From Cricetomys ansorgei (Eukaryota; Chordata; Mammalia; Rodentia; Nesomyidae), in the NCBI GenBank assembly GCA_026225945.1, contig JAMJFZ010003163.1, positions 20,892,501 through 20,956,500 of the forward strand: a DNA stretch of 64,000 nucleotides, written 5' to 3'. This document shows, piece by piece, positions 24,165 to 35,345 of the stretch. The notes below the pieces were generated by a model that searched no databases, was not told the DNA's origin, and was given only the letters and a program-made list of their open reading frames with translations. The first letter of the stretch is position 1, and each line of letters begins with the position of its first letter. A program made the translations under genes and the position numbers.

Positions 24165-24423
24165 GTAGCCTTGCCAGATCTCAGCAGAAGGAACCACAGT
24201 CATTGCAAGCTCCATATTCTATCAAGAGTAGTGTTTTTATTTTTTCAGAACTCCTTAGGTGTTGGACTGATACCATGTACGTATCATAAGCAATGAAACA
24301 TCCTTCACAGATATCCAGCACCTGCAAACAATACAAAACGCCAAGGCCTATGCATTCCTTTTTCCAACAGTGCACAAAAACAATTATTTTAAACACAACT
24401 AAAAAATAAACTTCCCCAACATG
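24165..24423 (+). repeat. Unidentified dispersed repeat, copy 2
   Basis: Collinear with 7254-7524: atctcagcagaaggaaccac, tccagcacctgcaaacaata, ccaacagtgcacaaaaacaa, then ttttaaacacaactaaaaaa taaacttcc. It is closer to a plausible consensus at the right end, where an aataaa lies just before the boundary. Confidence 0.65.
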
Positions 24424-24858
24424 AACCCGTGTATGTCCTTTCCCACTTCAGTTGTTTGGAATTAGATCCTATCACCTTGCAACTAAGACAACCATGATTG
24501 GCATGGCTCCTTAGTGATTCTCATCCTATGCATAATCAATGGCTCAGTTCGGGTCACGTGTCCTTCAAGAAGTCTTCTTCATCAGCCTCGGTCCTCCCTC
24601 AGCTCTTCCCCTTTCTCTGTTCCTCCTTCCTCTCCATAACTCCTCTCTTGTGTACAATTTCATCAGTTTATGGACTATTTAATCTTTAATGTCTCAACCC
24701 GAAGAGCAGTTTTCTGTCAGAGGTCATGTTTCATGGGTGTTTTATATTCAACTCAAAACCAAGAACTCCTTGATTTATTGTACGTCATTTCTTAGAAAAT
24801 GAACTAGAGGTGTTTATTATGCAGAAGGTCCAAGGAAAGAGGCTAATGCTTTTGTTTT

Positions 24859-24890
24859 ATAAACATATAAACATATAAACATATAAACAT
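24859..24890. repeat. (ATAAACAT)4 octamer repeat
   Basis: Four tandem copies of ataaacat flanked on both sides by a gttttataaacat-type sequence. Confidence 0.9.
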
Positions 24891-24905
24891 GTTTTATAAA
24901 CATGA

Positions 24906-25922
24906 GATTTTTTTCACCTACCTGCTATGATCTACCTGTTTGCATCTCTGAGGAGATCCCCAAATATAGAGACCCTCAATCCCAGCCAACTTCTACACAC
25001 ACATACTTCAAAAACAAGACGGAGGGCAAAATATTACACCTTCAATTAATAGAAGCCAGGACAGAAGACTCGTTGGAATTACACTCACGTGAACCCACAG
25101 ACACACCCAAACCAGGGAGAATACACTTTCTAGTCTCAGCCAAGCTGACCCAGAGAAGCTTCCCTTGCATAGTAAAAGGCAAAAGGCACAGAAATCATGC
25201 TTCTCATAGAGAGCTCGATGACACCCCTCAAGAGAAGCGGACGTGGCTGCTATTTCACGGGACACGTCTCTGCCGTTTATGTCGGTCCTAGCCTTTTCTC
25301 CTCCAAAGTGTTCTTTCTGAGTCTTTCATTTTTTATATTTTGGGGACTGTGCTGAAGTGGAATTTTATGCTTCAAGAAGAGAATTGATGAATCATGGAAA
25401 GTGTAATTGACAAAGAATCGGCATGCTCTCCACTTTTCTTTTTTTTCCTGCATCAACTGAATAAGATTAGTGTCTTACATGGATTATTTTTTCAATAAAA
25501 GGGAAGGCTGTGTTGGCAACAAAAATTGCAAAACAGCAACATCATAAGCTTACCTAACCACCCAGTGGAAGAGAGTTTTCAACTTGAAAAACACCCTTGG
25601 TTCAGCAAACCAAGAACCCGAGTAACAATTACAACAACAGAAATCATTAAACACCCACGTTTTCTCCTGTGGAGAAACCAAATCCTCTAAGGTTTTTAGA
25701 GGGAAAAGCAGAAGCATTAGAGAAGACCTTACATAATAACCTTTCTGTAAAGCTTGGATGGCACAAATGATTTTTAAGACATTCAAGTCACATGTCATTA
25801 ATCAGAAATGACAGTCTTTATTCACATATATTTGACTGAGCTGCATAATTTTAGACTCCAATAGGTCTAGATAAATGACCCTAAGTATTGTACTTTTTCA
25901 AATTGACAATGATTGATGATAG

Positions 25923-25925
<3 letters not shown>
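24906..25925. other. Intergenic, no gene
   Basis: No coding or repeat identity recognised. Confidence 0.4.

Positions 25926-25960
<35 letters not shown>
25926..25960. repeat. (A)35 homopolymer
   Basis: 35 consecutive A followed by an AG-rich stretch (gaaaagaaaaagaaag). No SINE or processed gene body is recognisable immediately upstream. Confidence 0.95.
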
Positions 25961-25962
<2 letters not shown>

Positions 25963-26194
25963 AAAGAAAAAGAAAGCTGAAAAGGGAGCCAGAGGTAAAC
26001 ACTGAAAATCAGCTGCACAGTTTGGAGGAAGACGTTAGACTTCCTTCTTTGACACTTCTTTGTCTTCGTATCTCTGACTCCTGAGTTCTCTGTTTTATCC
26101 ATTAGTTCCTTCTGAACACTTTATATTACAACTCATATTTTAGTGAAAAACTAAGATATCTTTAGTTATGTGTGCTCAAAAACAAAGCAGAAAG

Positions 26195-26323
26195 AAAGCT
26201 GCCTGCTGACCTGGATGACCTTAGTTCAATCCCTGCGACACACATAATGGAAGGTGAGAACCAACTCCTGCAAGTTGTCCTCTGACCTCTACACATGCAT
26301 CATGACAGATGTGCTCATCCCCT
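26195..26323 (+). mobile_element. B3-like SINE
   Basis: ctgctgacctggatgacctt, then ttcaatccctgcgacacaca, gagaaccaactcctgcaagt and tgtcctctgacctctacaca, running directly into the GATA array. Confidence 0.75.
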
Positions 26324-26424
26324 GACATAGATATATAGTTAGATGATAGATAGATAGATAGACAGACAGATAGATGATAGATAGATAGATAGATAGATCA
26401 ATAGATAGACAGATGATAGATAAG
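26324..26424. repeat. (GATA)n microsatellite
   Basis: GATA/GACA units over about 100 nt at the 3' tail of a SINE. Confidence 0.95.
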
Positions 26425-27179
26425 TTTTTTAGAGACAGGGAGAAATGTCTCATTTATGGTGAAAACTCTGCAGAGATTTAATTTCCACGCTACGACCAGT
26501 TGTATCTATTTCATCTGCTATCTACTGCAGAAAGAAGCTTCCCTGATGAGGGCTGATAGCTGCACTTATCTATGGGTATAGAGGTATATACTTAGAACAC
26601 AATTTGATACTATGCCCATTTCCCAAAATAGTAATAGTAGGTTCTCTCTGACAGCCTATGAGCTCTCCAGCCATGGGTCTTGGCCAGATTACAGTGCAAG
26701 ACATGGGTTTCTTCCTGTGGAGCAGGCATTAAATCCAATTTTAAAAAGAGGTTGGTTACATCCTTAACTTTCATGCCACTATTGCACCCATAGGCATATC
26801 TTACCAGGATGGTCATAATTGTAACTCACAGAGTTCAAAGCTGAGTAAAGCTACCGATGACTTTTCTTCCCTAGTGTCCTTAGCAATTTCTGGTATTATG
26901 AAAGCTAGCCAGGAAAGGGGAATTTCTCAAATCTGCATCAGCTTGATACCTCCATGTCCTCTGACCATAGTGTATGTTATCTTCAGGGACAGGGTCTTAA
27001 CAAAAAATTCTTGTGGTCTACTAAAGCCAGTGGTGATACTCTTGTTTATTTTCTAGTTTTCTTGGATTCTTCTGATAAAGAACTCAAAGGGAGATATTTC
27101 ATACATGGCACTGGGTTTTTGTTTGACAAACTATGGCTTCTGGGAAGATCATTATCCCCTAGGTAGGGTGACTCCATTA

Positions 27180-27210
<31 letters not shown>

Positions 27211-27211
27211 T
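27180..27211. repeat. (TG)n(TA)n microsatellite
   Basis: Ten TG units followed by five or six TA units. Confidence 0.95.
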
Positions 27212-27500
27212 TAGAAGGCCTGTAATATAGTAAGTTTACATATAAAAATTTTAAATATCTTTAGAGTTAGTCATCACTCCTCTGCCTACCATCCCATCTG
27301 TCTCCTCAATTTAAATACCCCCCATTTAATCTCTCTCCTCCAATTGTTCTCCTTTCTCTATTACACCACCTGTGTCCTACATCCCCTTCCCTTAATCTCT
27401 CCGAAGACAAATGCCCTTTTTCAATTTTCTGGATTCTACTAGTACTTCAAGCTAAACACACATCTGTAGATTTTTGTCCTCAGTGACTTTTAAATTGCTT
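27212..27500 (-). mobile_element. Possible L1/Lx 3'UTR, antisense
   Basis: Pyrimidine-rich sequence of the type ctcctctgcctaccatccca and tccttccccttaatctct resembles antisense rodent L1 3'UTR. Low certainty. Confidence 0.35.
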
Positions 27501-27514
27501 GAAGATGTCATGAG

Positions 27515-27830
27515 CAAAGCAACTTATAAAAGGTAGAGTTTATTGGAGCTTACAGTTCTAGGGAGTGAGTCCATGACCACCATGATGGGGAGCATGGCAG
27601 TAGGCTGTCAGGCACGGTACTGAAGCAGAGGCTGAGAGCTTACATTCCCATCCACAAGTAACAGGCAGAGAGAGCTATCTGGGGAATGACATGAGCATTT
27701 CAAACCTCAAAACTCACCCTCAGTGACACACCTCCTTCAACAAGGCCATACCTCCTAATCCTTCCCAAACAGTTTTACTAACTTCAAATACATGAGCCTG
27801 TGGGGGTCATTCTCATGCAAGCCATGATAC
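27515..27830 (+). mobile_element. Rodent dispersed repeat of about 330 bp (unnamed), copy
   Basis: acttataaaaggtagagttt, gagtccatgaccaccatgat, ggggagcatggcagtaggct, tgacacacctccttcaacaa ggccatacctcctaatcctt and caaatacatgagcctgtggg, in the same order as 12130-12488 and 38513-38857. Confidence 0.8.
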
Positions 27831-28214
27831 TTTATATCAGACCGTCTCTTCCCAGAGCTTAGGGAACATTGTGGAAATAGCTGAATGGTTGTAAGAGCCA
27901 GAGCTTGAGGTAGACTACTTCAAAATCGTGTCTTCTGGACATGACAGGGGTGTTGTGCTCATGAACTCAGAGCAGCTGTGTTAGGATGCAGAAGACCTAC
28001 AGAACATCAACTCAGTCAACATTCCAGCATAGATGCGGGAAGGAGATTCTAAGGTCCCAATCTTAGCTGAAAAACGATTGGACATTGACTTCATTTTCTT
28101 TAGGGATTTGGCACCTGGTTAGTTGATCATGTCCCGGTGGACGGCTCCATACCCGTGCACATATGGGCAGCACTATTTGGACTCCATTGGTTAATTTTTT
28201 TAAAGGCAGGAAGG

Positions 28215-29000
28215 GAAGACAATGAAAATTCACTCAGTCGAAAGTATTTCCTAGGCTTGCTAAGTGCCAGGCACTAGGATCCCAGCAAAAACTAAGGCAT
28301 ATGAACTTTTTAGTTTGAAGCGCTTGTATTTTTTATTGTTTTTTTTGTTTGTTTGTTTTGTTTTTGGGGGTTTTGTTTTGTTTTTTGTTGTTTGTCCGTT
28401 GGTTGGTTGGTTGGTTTTTTGAGACAGGGTTTCTCTGTTGTAACTCTGACTGACCTGGAACTCACTCTGTAGACCAAGCTGGCCTCGAACTCACAGAGAT
28501 CCACCTGCCTCTGCCACCCCAGTGCTGGAATTAAAAGCATGTGTCACCACCATCTGGTGAAAAGCTTGTATTTTAATGGAGAGATATAGGCAGCAGTCAA
28601 GTAAGCAGATAGATCACTGAAAGAGTTCTAAGGTACATACATAAAGTAAAATCAAGCAAGGTATAGAAAAAAGTGGGGAAGAATTTCACTTGAGGAGTCG
28701 AGGACTGCCTTGAAGGCATGGTGACTGAATGCAGTCCACTCTTTCAAGAAATGCCTCCCACAGAGAGATCAGCAGATGCAAAGGCCTTAAGGCTGGCACA
28801 CAGAAGGAGCAGGAAGGGGGTCAGCAAGGCTCCCTCTGTGAGAAAGAAGTCAGTGGTTGTAAATCAGGAATGAGAGAGGCATTCAGGGAGCAGATTAAGT
28901 AAGGCCTTCAGGTCACTGTAAAGAATCTGGTATCCAAAATTTTAATAGAGTAGGAAGAGCCTTAGTCCCATCAAAATAATACCCACAACCCATTAATTCC
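28215..29000 (+). mobile_element. Ancient mammalian repeat interrupted by a B1
   Basis: Starts with ctaagtgccaggcactagga, is interrupted by an antisense B1 (28333-28563), then resumes with gtattttaatggagagata and continues through cagatgcaaaggccttaagg and gcaggaagggggtcagcaag. The flanks read as one older element once the B1 is removed. Confidence 0.65.
28333..28563 (-). mobile_element. B1 SINE with long T/G-rich tail and 11-bp target duplication
   Basis: The body lies at about 28414-28560 (tttttgagacagggtttctc, ctgacctggaactcactctg, gctggcctcgaactcacaga). Its tail is about 80 nt of TTTG/TTGG repeats. The 11-mer gcttgtatttt flanks it at 28322-28332 and 28564-28574, a clear target-site duplication. 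Confidence 0.92.
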
Positions 29001-29119
29001 ATCAATTAGGTGTCGTGTCCCATGTGCTACTCCTTCATTATTACACAATCATTTCAAAAAAAAATCACTAATATCATGTTTTAAATACAGAGAAATAACA
29101 AGCTAGCAAGTCTGTAGAC

Positions 29120-29325
29120 CTGGGTAGGCAAAGGGGCTCAGCAGGAAAAGGCACGTGCCGCCAAGTGTGAGAACCTGACTCAGACCACAGAAACTCATGT
29201 AAGAGGAGAGAGCCAACTCCCACAAGCTGTCCTCTGATCTCCACATGGGTGTCAGGGCATGCGCATGTTATCTGTGTGCTTGTGCATCATGTGCATGTCC
29301 ATGCGTGTGTAGATAAAAAAAAAAA
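29120..29325 (+). mobile_element. B3-like SINE
   Basis: ggcaaaggggctcagcagga, then cacgtgccgccaagtgtgag, gagagccaactcccacaagc and tgtcctctgatctccacatg, ending in an A run. Confidence 0.75.
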
Positions 29326-29649
29326 GACTGCAGAGCTGATTAATAATCAAACCAAGATTCAGATTGCAACTCCTGGCCACTATCCACACACTCTGTCCTG
29401 CCATCTTGGGTGTCTTGCCTAGTCACGGTGCTCAAGCAGCAACTCTCCAGGAAGGACTCTGTTGCTGTTCTCCAGGAAGACCTGCCTTGAGCAGCAGTGC
29501 CTACTGAGGCAATGGGTAGGGCTATGTCAAGTGCTCCTGCGCATGGCTTTTTCTTCTTATCCCTTTTGTTTGATGTTTGTGTGAGGACGTACTTCTCCAA
29601 AGTGGCCTGAGGGATGCCCAGGACAGGCAGGTAACCTCAGACAACTAAC

Positions 29650-29810
29650 TCTATTCACTCTTTCGCTCCAAGGTTCACTGAAAGGCCACTATGGCTCTAG
29701 AGGCATGAGAGGCAGTAATGAATCGAAGGGGAAAAAAATACGTCTTCTCGTGAACTTCACGTTCTAGTGGAAGAATCACATGTATGTTCTAATAAAGACA
29801 AAATGGCTTC
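29650..29810 (+). mobile_element. Ancient mammalian repeat, fragment
   Basis: actgaaaggccactatggct, then gtgaacttcacgttctagtg gaagaatcac resembles the left part of the family seen at 10675 and 28215. Confidence 0.35.
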
Positions 29811-29909
29811 TCCACCAAAGTTATCCTCAGTGCCGCAGTGCTTGTGGTCAGCTTCCGCATTACTATGGGAAAAACACACACACACAAAATGATGAATCTG
29901 CTAAATATC

Positions 29910-29960
29910 TGAAAAGGAGAGAAAGAGAAGGAAAGAGAAGGGAAGGGAAAGGAAAAAGCA
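29910..29960. repeat. Purine-rich (GGAAA)n tract
   Basis: About 50 nt of A and G in GAAA/GGAA units. Confidence 0.88.
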
Positions 29961-30329
29961 AGGCCAAACAACCATAATGCCAAAAATTCTTGCCTGGGAG
30001 AGGCAGAATATTCATGACAAGATCAATCAATTAATTTATAAAATAGCATTTTAAAACAGTCCAAAGCGCTTCACAAGAACTACTGGGATCATTAATATGC
30101 CATATTCACCTTCTTTTGCTACAAATCACCAGGGTTTGGAGAGAGAGCCCCAGACCTGACAGGCAGTAAGTAGACTGTGGAACAGAGAGACTGAGCATCC
30201 CAGATTCCTCATCAGATTGGTAACTGTCACTGACCAGTATGTGCTGTAACCAAGTGTGGTGATGATTTTTCTGAATATTGTTGAATATTCTGTATCTGCA
30301 CATTTCTGATTTTCACAAAATTTGACATT

Positions 30330-31460
30330 TTTTCAATAATATTTTTAAGCAGTTTCTTCAAATAGTTTCTTTGTTCCCTTTGCTCTCCCGGAACGCTAAT
30401 GGCACATCTGTTTACTTCAGTTTTCCGTCTTTTATCCCCTGTGTTTAGGTTGGTCCTACTGGGGTGTCTTCAAGGTCACTGAACATTTTTTTTCCCATCA
30501 GTTAACCACTAGATTTATTTCCAACTGTATTAGTCACTTTTCTTGTTGCTATGACAACATAGGTAGTTCTAGATCCCGTTGAGTTGATGACATAAACCAT
30601 CACGCCAGTATTATATTTGTCTCCCAAGAAGTTCCTGTCTTTTTTTTTTTTTTTCATTCTTGATTTTTTTTCGCATTGTGCGCATGGTTTCTTCTACATT
30701 TCTGAGCATCTTTAACAGCTGATTAAAATTCCCGTCTGTCACTGCCACCAACACTGTTACTTCTGGGTCTGTTTATACTGACTGATTTTTCCTTTTTACA
30801 GGTCCTTCTTTCTGTTCTTAAATCATGTCTGTCCCCTTTAAAAATAGATTTTTTTATGGATATTACAATGGGTTTCTAGGGTTTTTTTAAGTTAATTTTT
30901 GGGCAAGCATACAGAGTATTGGGTTTCTCGTGGCAGCACTGTGCATATGAGCCCTTACACTTTGTTCTTAATTGCTCCTTCCCTAGAACTCTGCAGTCCC
31001 ACCCCACCACCTCCCATCCTGCTGGGGTACCATTGATTCCCCTCTGCTTTCCTTTTTCATGCAGTCCGTTACCCTCTGTGTCCTACATCCTTTAAGATCT
31101 CTTCAGTTCCTCTCATTATCCTCTCTCTAGTTTTGTGACCTAAACACACACACACACACACACAATTATAAATTTTGGTTCTGCCTGTGTGTGAAACCCT
31201 GTGGTGTTTGTCTTACTGGAACCGGCTTTTATTTTGCTCAACATGATTTCTAGTTGCATCCATTTACCTACAAATACCTTTATGTATATGCGCCAAATTT
31301 TCCTAAGGCATTCATCTGTTGATATGTAAGCATCATGGATACAAACTCTCCTCTTAGAACTACCTTATCCGTTTCTCAAAGTTTCTTTATCCATTGATAC
31401 ACGCTTAAGGTAAGTTTCATGAATAAAAATTGTCCTCTTAGAACTACCTTACCTATTTCT
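30330..31460 (-). mobile_element. Old LINE-1 fragments, antisense
   Basis: Several patches resemble antisense L1, such as ttgctcaacatgatttctag ttgcatccatttacctac and catctgttgatatgtaagc. The patches are broken by other sequence, including a (CA)n run at 31144-31164 and, at about 30525-30560, the start of the unnamed rodent repeat. Boundaries are approximate. Confidence 0.45.
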
Positions 31461-31489
31461 CAAAGGTTCTGGTAGGTTACACCTCATTT

Positions 31490-32035
31490 TTTTTCATCTG
31501 CTTCTGGGAATTTTTCTCTGTATTCCATCAGTGACCCACTGGTCATTCAAAAGTGTATATTCAGTCTCTGTGTGTTCATGCAGTTTCTGCCATTTTTCTC
31601 AATGTTAACTTGATATGATATGATGCATGAGATTATTTTAATTGGTTTTTATTTGGCAAGACTTGATTTGTGGCATAGAATATGGTGCGTTTTAGAGAAG
31701 TTCCCCCAAATTTTGATAAAATTGTGCAATCTGTATCTGTTAGATGCAATATTCCGTAGATATCTGTAAAATACATTTGACCTGTAGTGTAGTTTAAAGC
31801 TGAGGTTTGAGTTTCTGGATTTTGACTGTCTTTATTTTTAAAGTCTTGGATTTTCTGCATGTAAGATGTTAAATGCCTCGCAAACTTACTTATCCCTTTG
31901 GTGTTTGTTCTTAAGCTTTGTTATGACAATTTTAGAATAGCCTTTATTTTACAGATACTTCCTATGACTAGGGTATAACTATTCTGGATGTTTAATGAGT
32001 CTTCTGCATCTGGTAGAGCTTGGCAAACCCCAAAA
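31490..32035 (-). mobile_element. LINE-1 ORF2 fragment, antisense
   Basis: The plus strand has gtgacccactggtcattcaa, then tgtggcatagaatatggtgc, tagatatctgtaaaatacat and agctgaggtttgagtttctg, corresponding in order to the antisense of L1 ORF2. Heavily mutated and non-coding. Confidence 0.75.
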
Positions 32036-32069
32036 CTTTAAATATCAGAGTGAATGAAAAGGAAGTGCT

Positions 32070-32420
32070 GGATTGCTGCAGTGATCACCTCTGCATGGCT
32101 GTGATCAAATCCCTAACTGACAACCGGAGGAAGAGAAGGTTGATTTTGTTGGCTCAGAGTGTCGGAGGCTACAGTCCATGACTACATGGACTACATTTTA
32201 GTACAGTGAGATTGTGAGATAGCAATCAGCTCTACACATCACTGGGAAGCAGGGAGCTACAGAAATTGGTCAGAGATACCGCCACACCCCTAGAATTCAA
32301 CCCCCAGCTGACCTACTTGCTCCAGCTTCTCAAAGTTCATCCAAGTATAGCCACCCACTGAGGGTCTAGTATACAAGGTATGGGTGTGTGAGGGTATTAC
32401 ATGTTTAGCCCATCACAGGC
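32070..32420 (+). mobile_element. Rodent dispersed repeat (unnamed family, diverged copy)
   Basis: gagaaggttgattttgttgg ctcagagtgtcgg, taccgccacacccctagaat, ctgacctacttgctccagc and tatagccacccactgaggg. A diverged relative of 12130-12488. Confidence 0.5.
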
Positions 32421-32919
32421 AGTGTGTGCACTGTTGGATAGCTACAGGAACCATAGGTCACTGGCTTCCAGATCTATTATGTCCGGAAAGTATCTTCAGT
32501 TTCTGATTTGACATAAATGAGGATTTCTCTATGCTTTAACTGAAGTCACCCAGATACCACCAAGACAAACGACATATTGGCACCAGGTACACACGCCCAT
32601 GACACCTTCATAACAGGAAGCTGAGAGATTTGGACAACAGCAACAAAATTTAAATACAGATTTAGAAATGAATCACAGGCAAGGAATGAAATGGCTAATT
32701 GAGTCAGTTCTACAAGTCATAGTGGATTCAACCATTTAAACTGGATTTTTTTTTTTTTTAATGAACCTCTGGAAGAATTCATTCAAAGTAGAAGAGAAGT
32801 ACTACCAAGGAGTATGCATAGAGCTAGGGGTGTATAGAGTCAGTAATAACCCTCCCACACCACCAAGGTAAGGAAACACTAGTTTCAAAAGCAACAGTCC
32901 CCAGATAAGCCCTACAGAT

Positions 32920-33270
32920 GGCTGAGTGTTCCTCTAAGCCTGCATATTAAAGGCTTGGTTCCTGTAGTGGGAAGTGGCAAAACCTCTGAGAGGTAGAGCA
33001 TAGAGGAAGTCAGGTCCTTAGGTCTTTGGGAACAAGTCTCCAGTCTCTCATTCTGCTTCCTGACTCCTTATGGGGTCGCCTCTATGATGCCCTCTCTACT
33101 ATTGTCATCTGGAAGTCTCATCAGAAGTCCAAAGCAATGTGGCCTTGCAAGCTTAAACTGGACCCCTCCAGAACCATGAGCCAAGATAAGATTTTTTTTT
33201 TTTTACTCTCTATAAGTTAATTTCCAGCTGTATTTTCTTCCAGTGAAGGGCAGCTGATAAAAGCAAAAGG
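32920..33270 (+). mobile_element. MaLR-type solo LTR
   Basis: tattaaaggcttggttcctg, agtgggaagtggcaaaacct, gtctttgggaacaagtctcc, then agaaccatgagccaagataa and a terminal T-rich part; same order as the LTR at 10326-10665. Confidence 0.7.
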
Positions 33271-33597
33271 CAAACGAAATCTAATGATTCTACTTCACTG
33301 TGGGTATAAAAATTGAAGTTTTAATTTTGCAAAGCTAAGCCTGATGATAAGGCTGACGACATCAACATTCAGCTTAGCTTAGTTTGAAGGTGAGATCATT
33401 AGCACACATTCACGAACAAATCATAGTACACAAAACATGGAAAAGACTTGCTTTGTTAGCTCTAGGGCATACATCAATCATCTCTGATTGGAGGTAGATA
33501 TAAGGGTAATTTCACTACAGTTGTAGAAGCATCAGGGAGGTTTGACATTTTCACAATTCATGGGGGATAGAATTGTCTTGTACTACTAGTAACATTG

Positions 33598-33785
33598 TCT
33601 TGTAATGTCAGCTACTCAGAGGCTGAGTCAGGAAGATCACAAGTTCAAGGTTGGCTTGGGTTATAGAGATATGCAACTTAAGGAGACTCTGTCTCAGGTT
33701 AAAAGAGGGCTGAAGGTACAGGTCAGGGGTAGAGTGCTTGCCTGACATGCAGAGACTCTGGGATTAATCCTCAGTATTCAAAACG
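33598..33785 (+). mobile_element. B4-type composite SINE (B1-like plus ID-like)
   Basis: cttgtaatgtcagctactca, agaggctgagtcaggaagat and aagttcaaggttggcttggg form a B1/Alu-like left part. An ID-like right part follows: ggtagagtgcttgcctgaca tgcagagactctggga. Confidence 0.7.
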
Positions 33786-33789
33786 ACTC

Positions 33790-35005
33790 ATAGGCAGAAA
33801 TCCTCTCTGGCGTTTCGTGGGCCAGTTTATTTGACAAGACTTTTATGAGGAAAAGAATAGGTACTAAAAACAGGGCAGGATGGTAGTGCTTCCCAACGGT
33901 AGCTTCATACAGCTAAAATTGATATCAAGATCCAGTAGAAAAATTACTCCAAACTGGGCCCCATTTGAGGTCTTCCTCCGTTCCTCATTTCTTGGAAGAA
34001 TTAGTATGAGGTTAACAAACCAGCCACAGTGCTGGTGAGCTCGGGTGAGGAACTGCTAAAGAGATGTGAGCATGCCTAAGAAAAAGACTCACTTGCTGAT
34101 TTATAGCTAGCTAATTACCTGACAGATACCCAGGCTGCTTACCCCTGCTGGATAGCAGGATGTCAATATGAGGAGACAAAAGGCAGTTCCTGGCTGAAGG
34201 ATTTAAAAAAAAGGTCTGATACCTTCCAGCAGACACTGGTGCCCTGAATCAGATTGTCTTAGACTGCCTGGAGTCATACTGTAAGCCAGGTCCAAATGGC
34301 TATTTTGAAGGAAATCTGGAATGACTCAGAATCTCATCCACATTCCAAATGTTGGGAACTTGGGAGCAGAGCAAAGAGAAGGCATAACAGAACTCCAGGA
34401 ATAAGCTCCAAGAATAAGATAACTCTTTGCTCACAACCTCTACTCTGGGGCCTTAAAACAAGAGACCAGCTCTGAGCTCAAGGGAAAAATGTGTGGCCTG
34501 CTGGATTTTCTTGACCCAGTTGTCAAACACGGAACCCTGGTACTTTTCCAGTTTATACACATGTTGCCCTTACACATCAGCCTTACAACCCAAGATTAAC
34601 ATTTATACACAAAGGCGATATTGAGCAAAATAGCCCAGGGCATCAGATAATCCCAGAACATAGGATGATGAAAAACAGGGGACACCAGAAATATAACAGG
34701 TCGTGGAAGTCTGTAAAAGATATGGCTCCCGATGGTTAACTTTCTTGAAGGGTCAGAGCCCCACGCTGACACCATTTTCTCCTCCTCATGCAAATAAATA
34801 TAAGACTCAAAAAAGACTCAAAAAGCTAGCTTTTTCCCAGCCAGTTAGTGGCTCCATTCAGTACTTCATCTAGGCTTTGCATATTTGTATAGGGCTTCTT
34901 CTAGTCTCTGATTTCAATAGGAAATACTTTGGCTAGAGACTCAAAGATGTTTTTTAAAGTTAGTCTTCTATTGTAAGCGACAGAAAGCAGCTCTAGTTAA
35001 GTGCA
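33790..35005. other. Intergenic, no gene
   Basis: No coding identity. 34460-34810 ends in an aataaata-bearing segment and might be a degraded LTR, but I cannot support a family. Confidence 0.35.
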
Positions 35006-35007
35006 TG

Positions 35008-35098
35008 AAAGCTTTTATTTCTCAGTCCTGGGAACTGAACTTAGGGCCTCACAGATGCTATGTAAATGCTCTACAATGAGCCATGTTCCCAACTCCAG
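35008..35098 (-). mobile_element. ID-like SINE
   Basis: The plus strand shows agtcctgggaactgaactta gggcctcacagatgcta and ctctacaatgagccatg, the reverse of an ID core. Confidence 0.65.
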
Positions 35099-35194
35099 TA
35101 AATTTGAAGGGGATTCAATAGGCTTCTATAGAAGGAAAAATTGTCTACCATAATGGACTTGAGAAGGAAGGACTTACTTAGCCTGCTACAAAGA

Positions 35195-35345
35195 TGCCAT
35201 AGTGGAAATTTCCAGGCCATCTCCAATGAGTGTTTTCAAAATCAAAGTGATGGCAGGAGTCACCTAGAGATGCTTGTTAAAACATTGATTCCTGGGTGCA
35301 ACCCACATCCACTGAATCTGAGTTATCTGTACACCTAACTGGAAA
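35195..35345 (+). mobile_element. MER5-type hAT fragment
   Basis: gtcacctagagatgcttgtt aaaacattgattcctgggtg and cactgaatctgagttatctg follow the MER5A order. Confidence 0.55.

Noticed and set aside
25926..25960. Poly(A) run as the tail of a processed pseudogene
   Set aside because: No coding-like or transcript-like body is recognisable upstream on the plus strand.
34460..34810. Possible degraded LTR
   Set aside because: An aataaa-bearing end alone is not enough; no family landmarks or target duplication.
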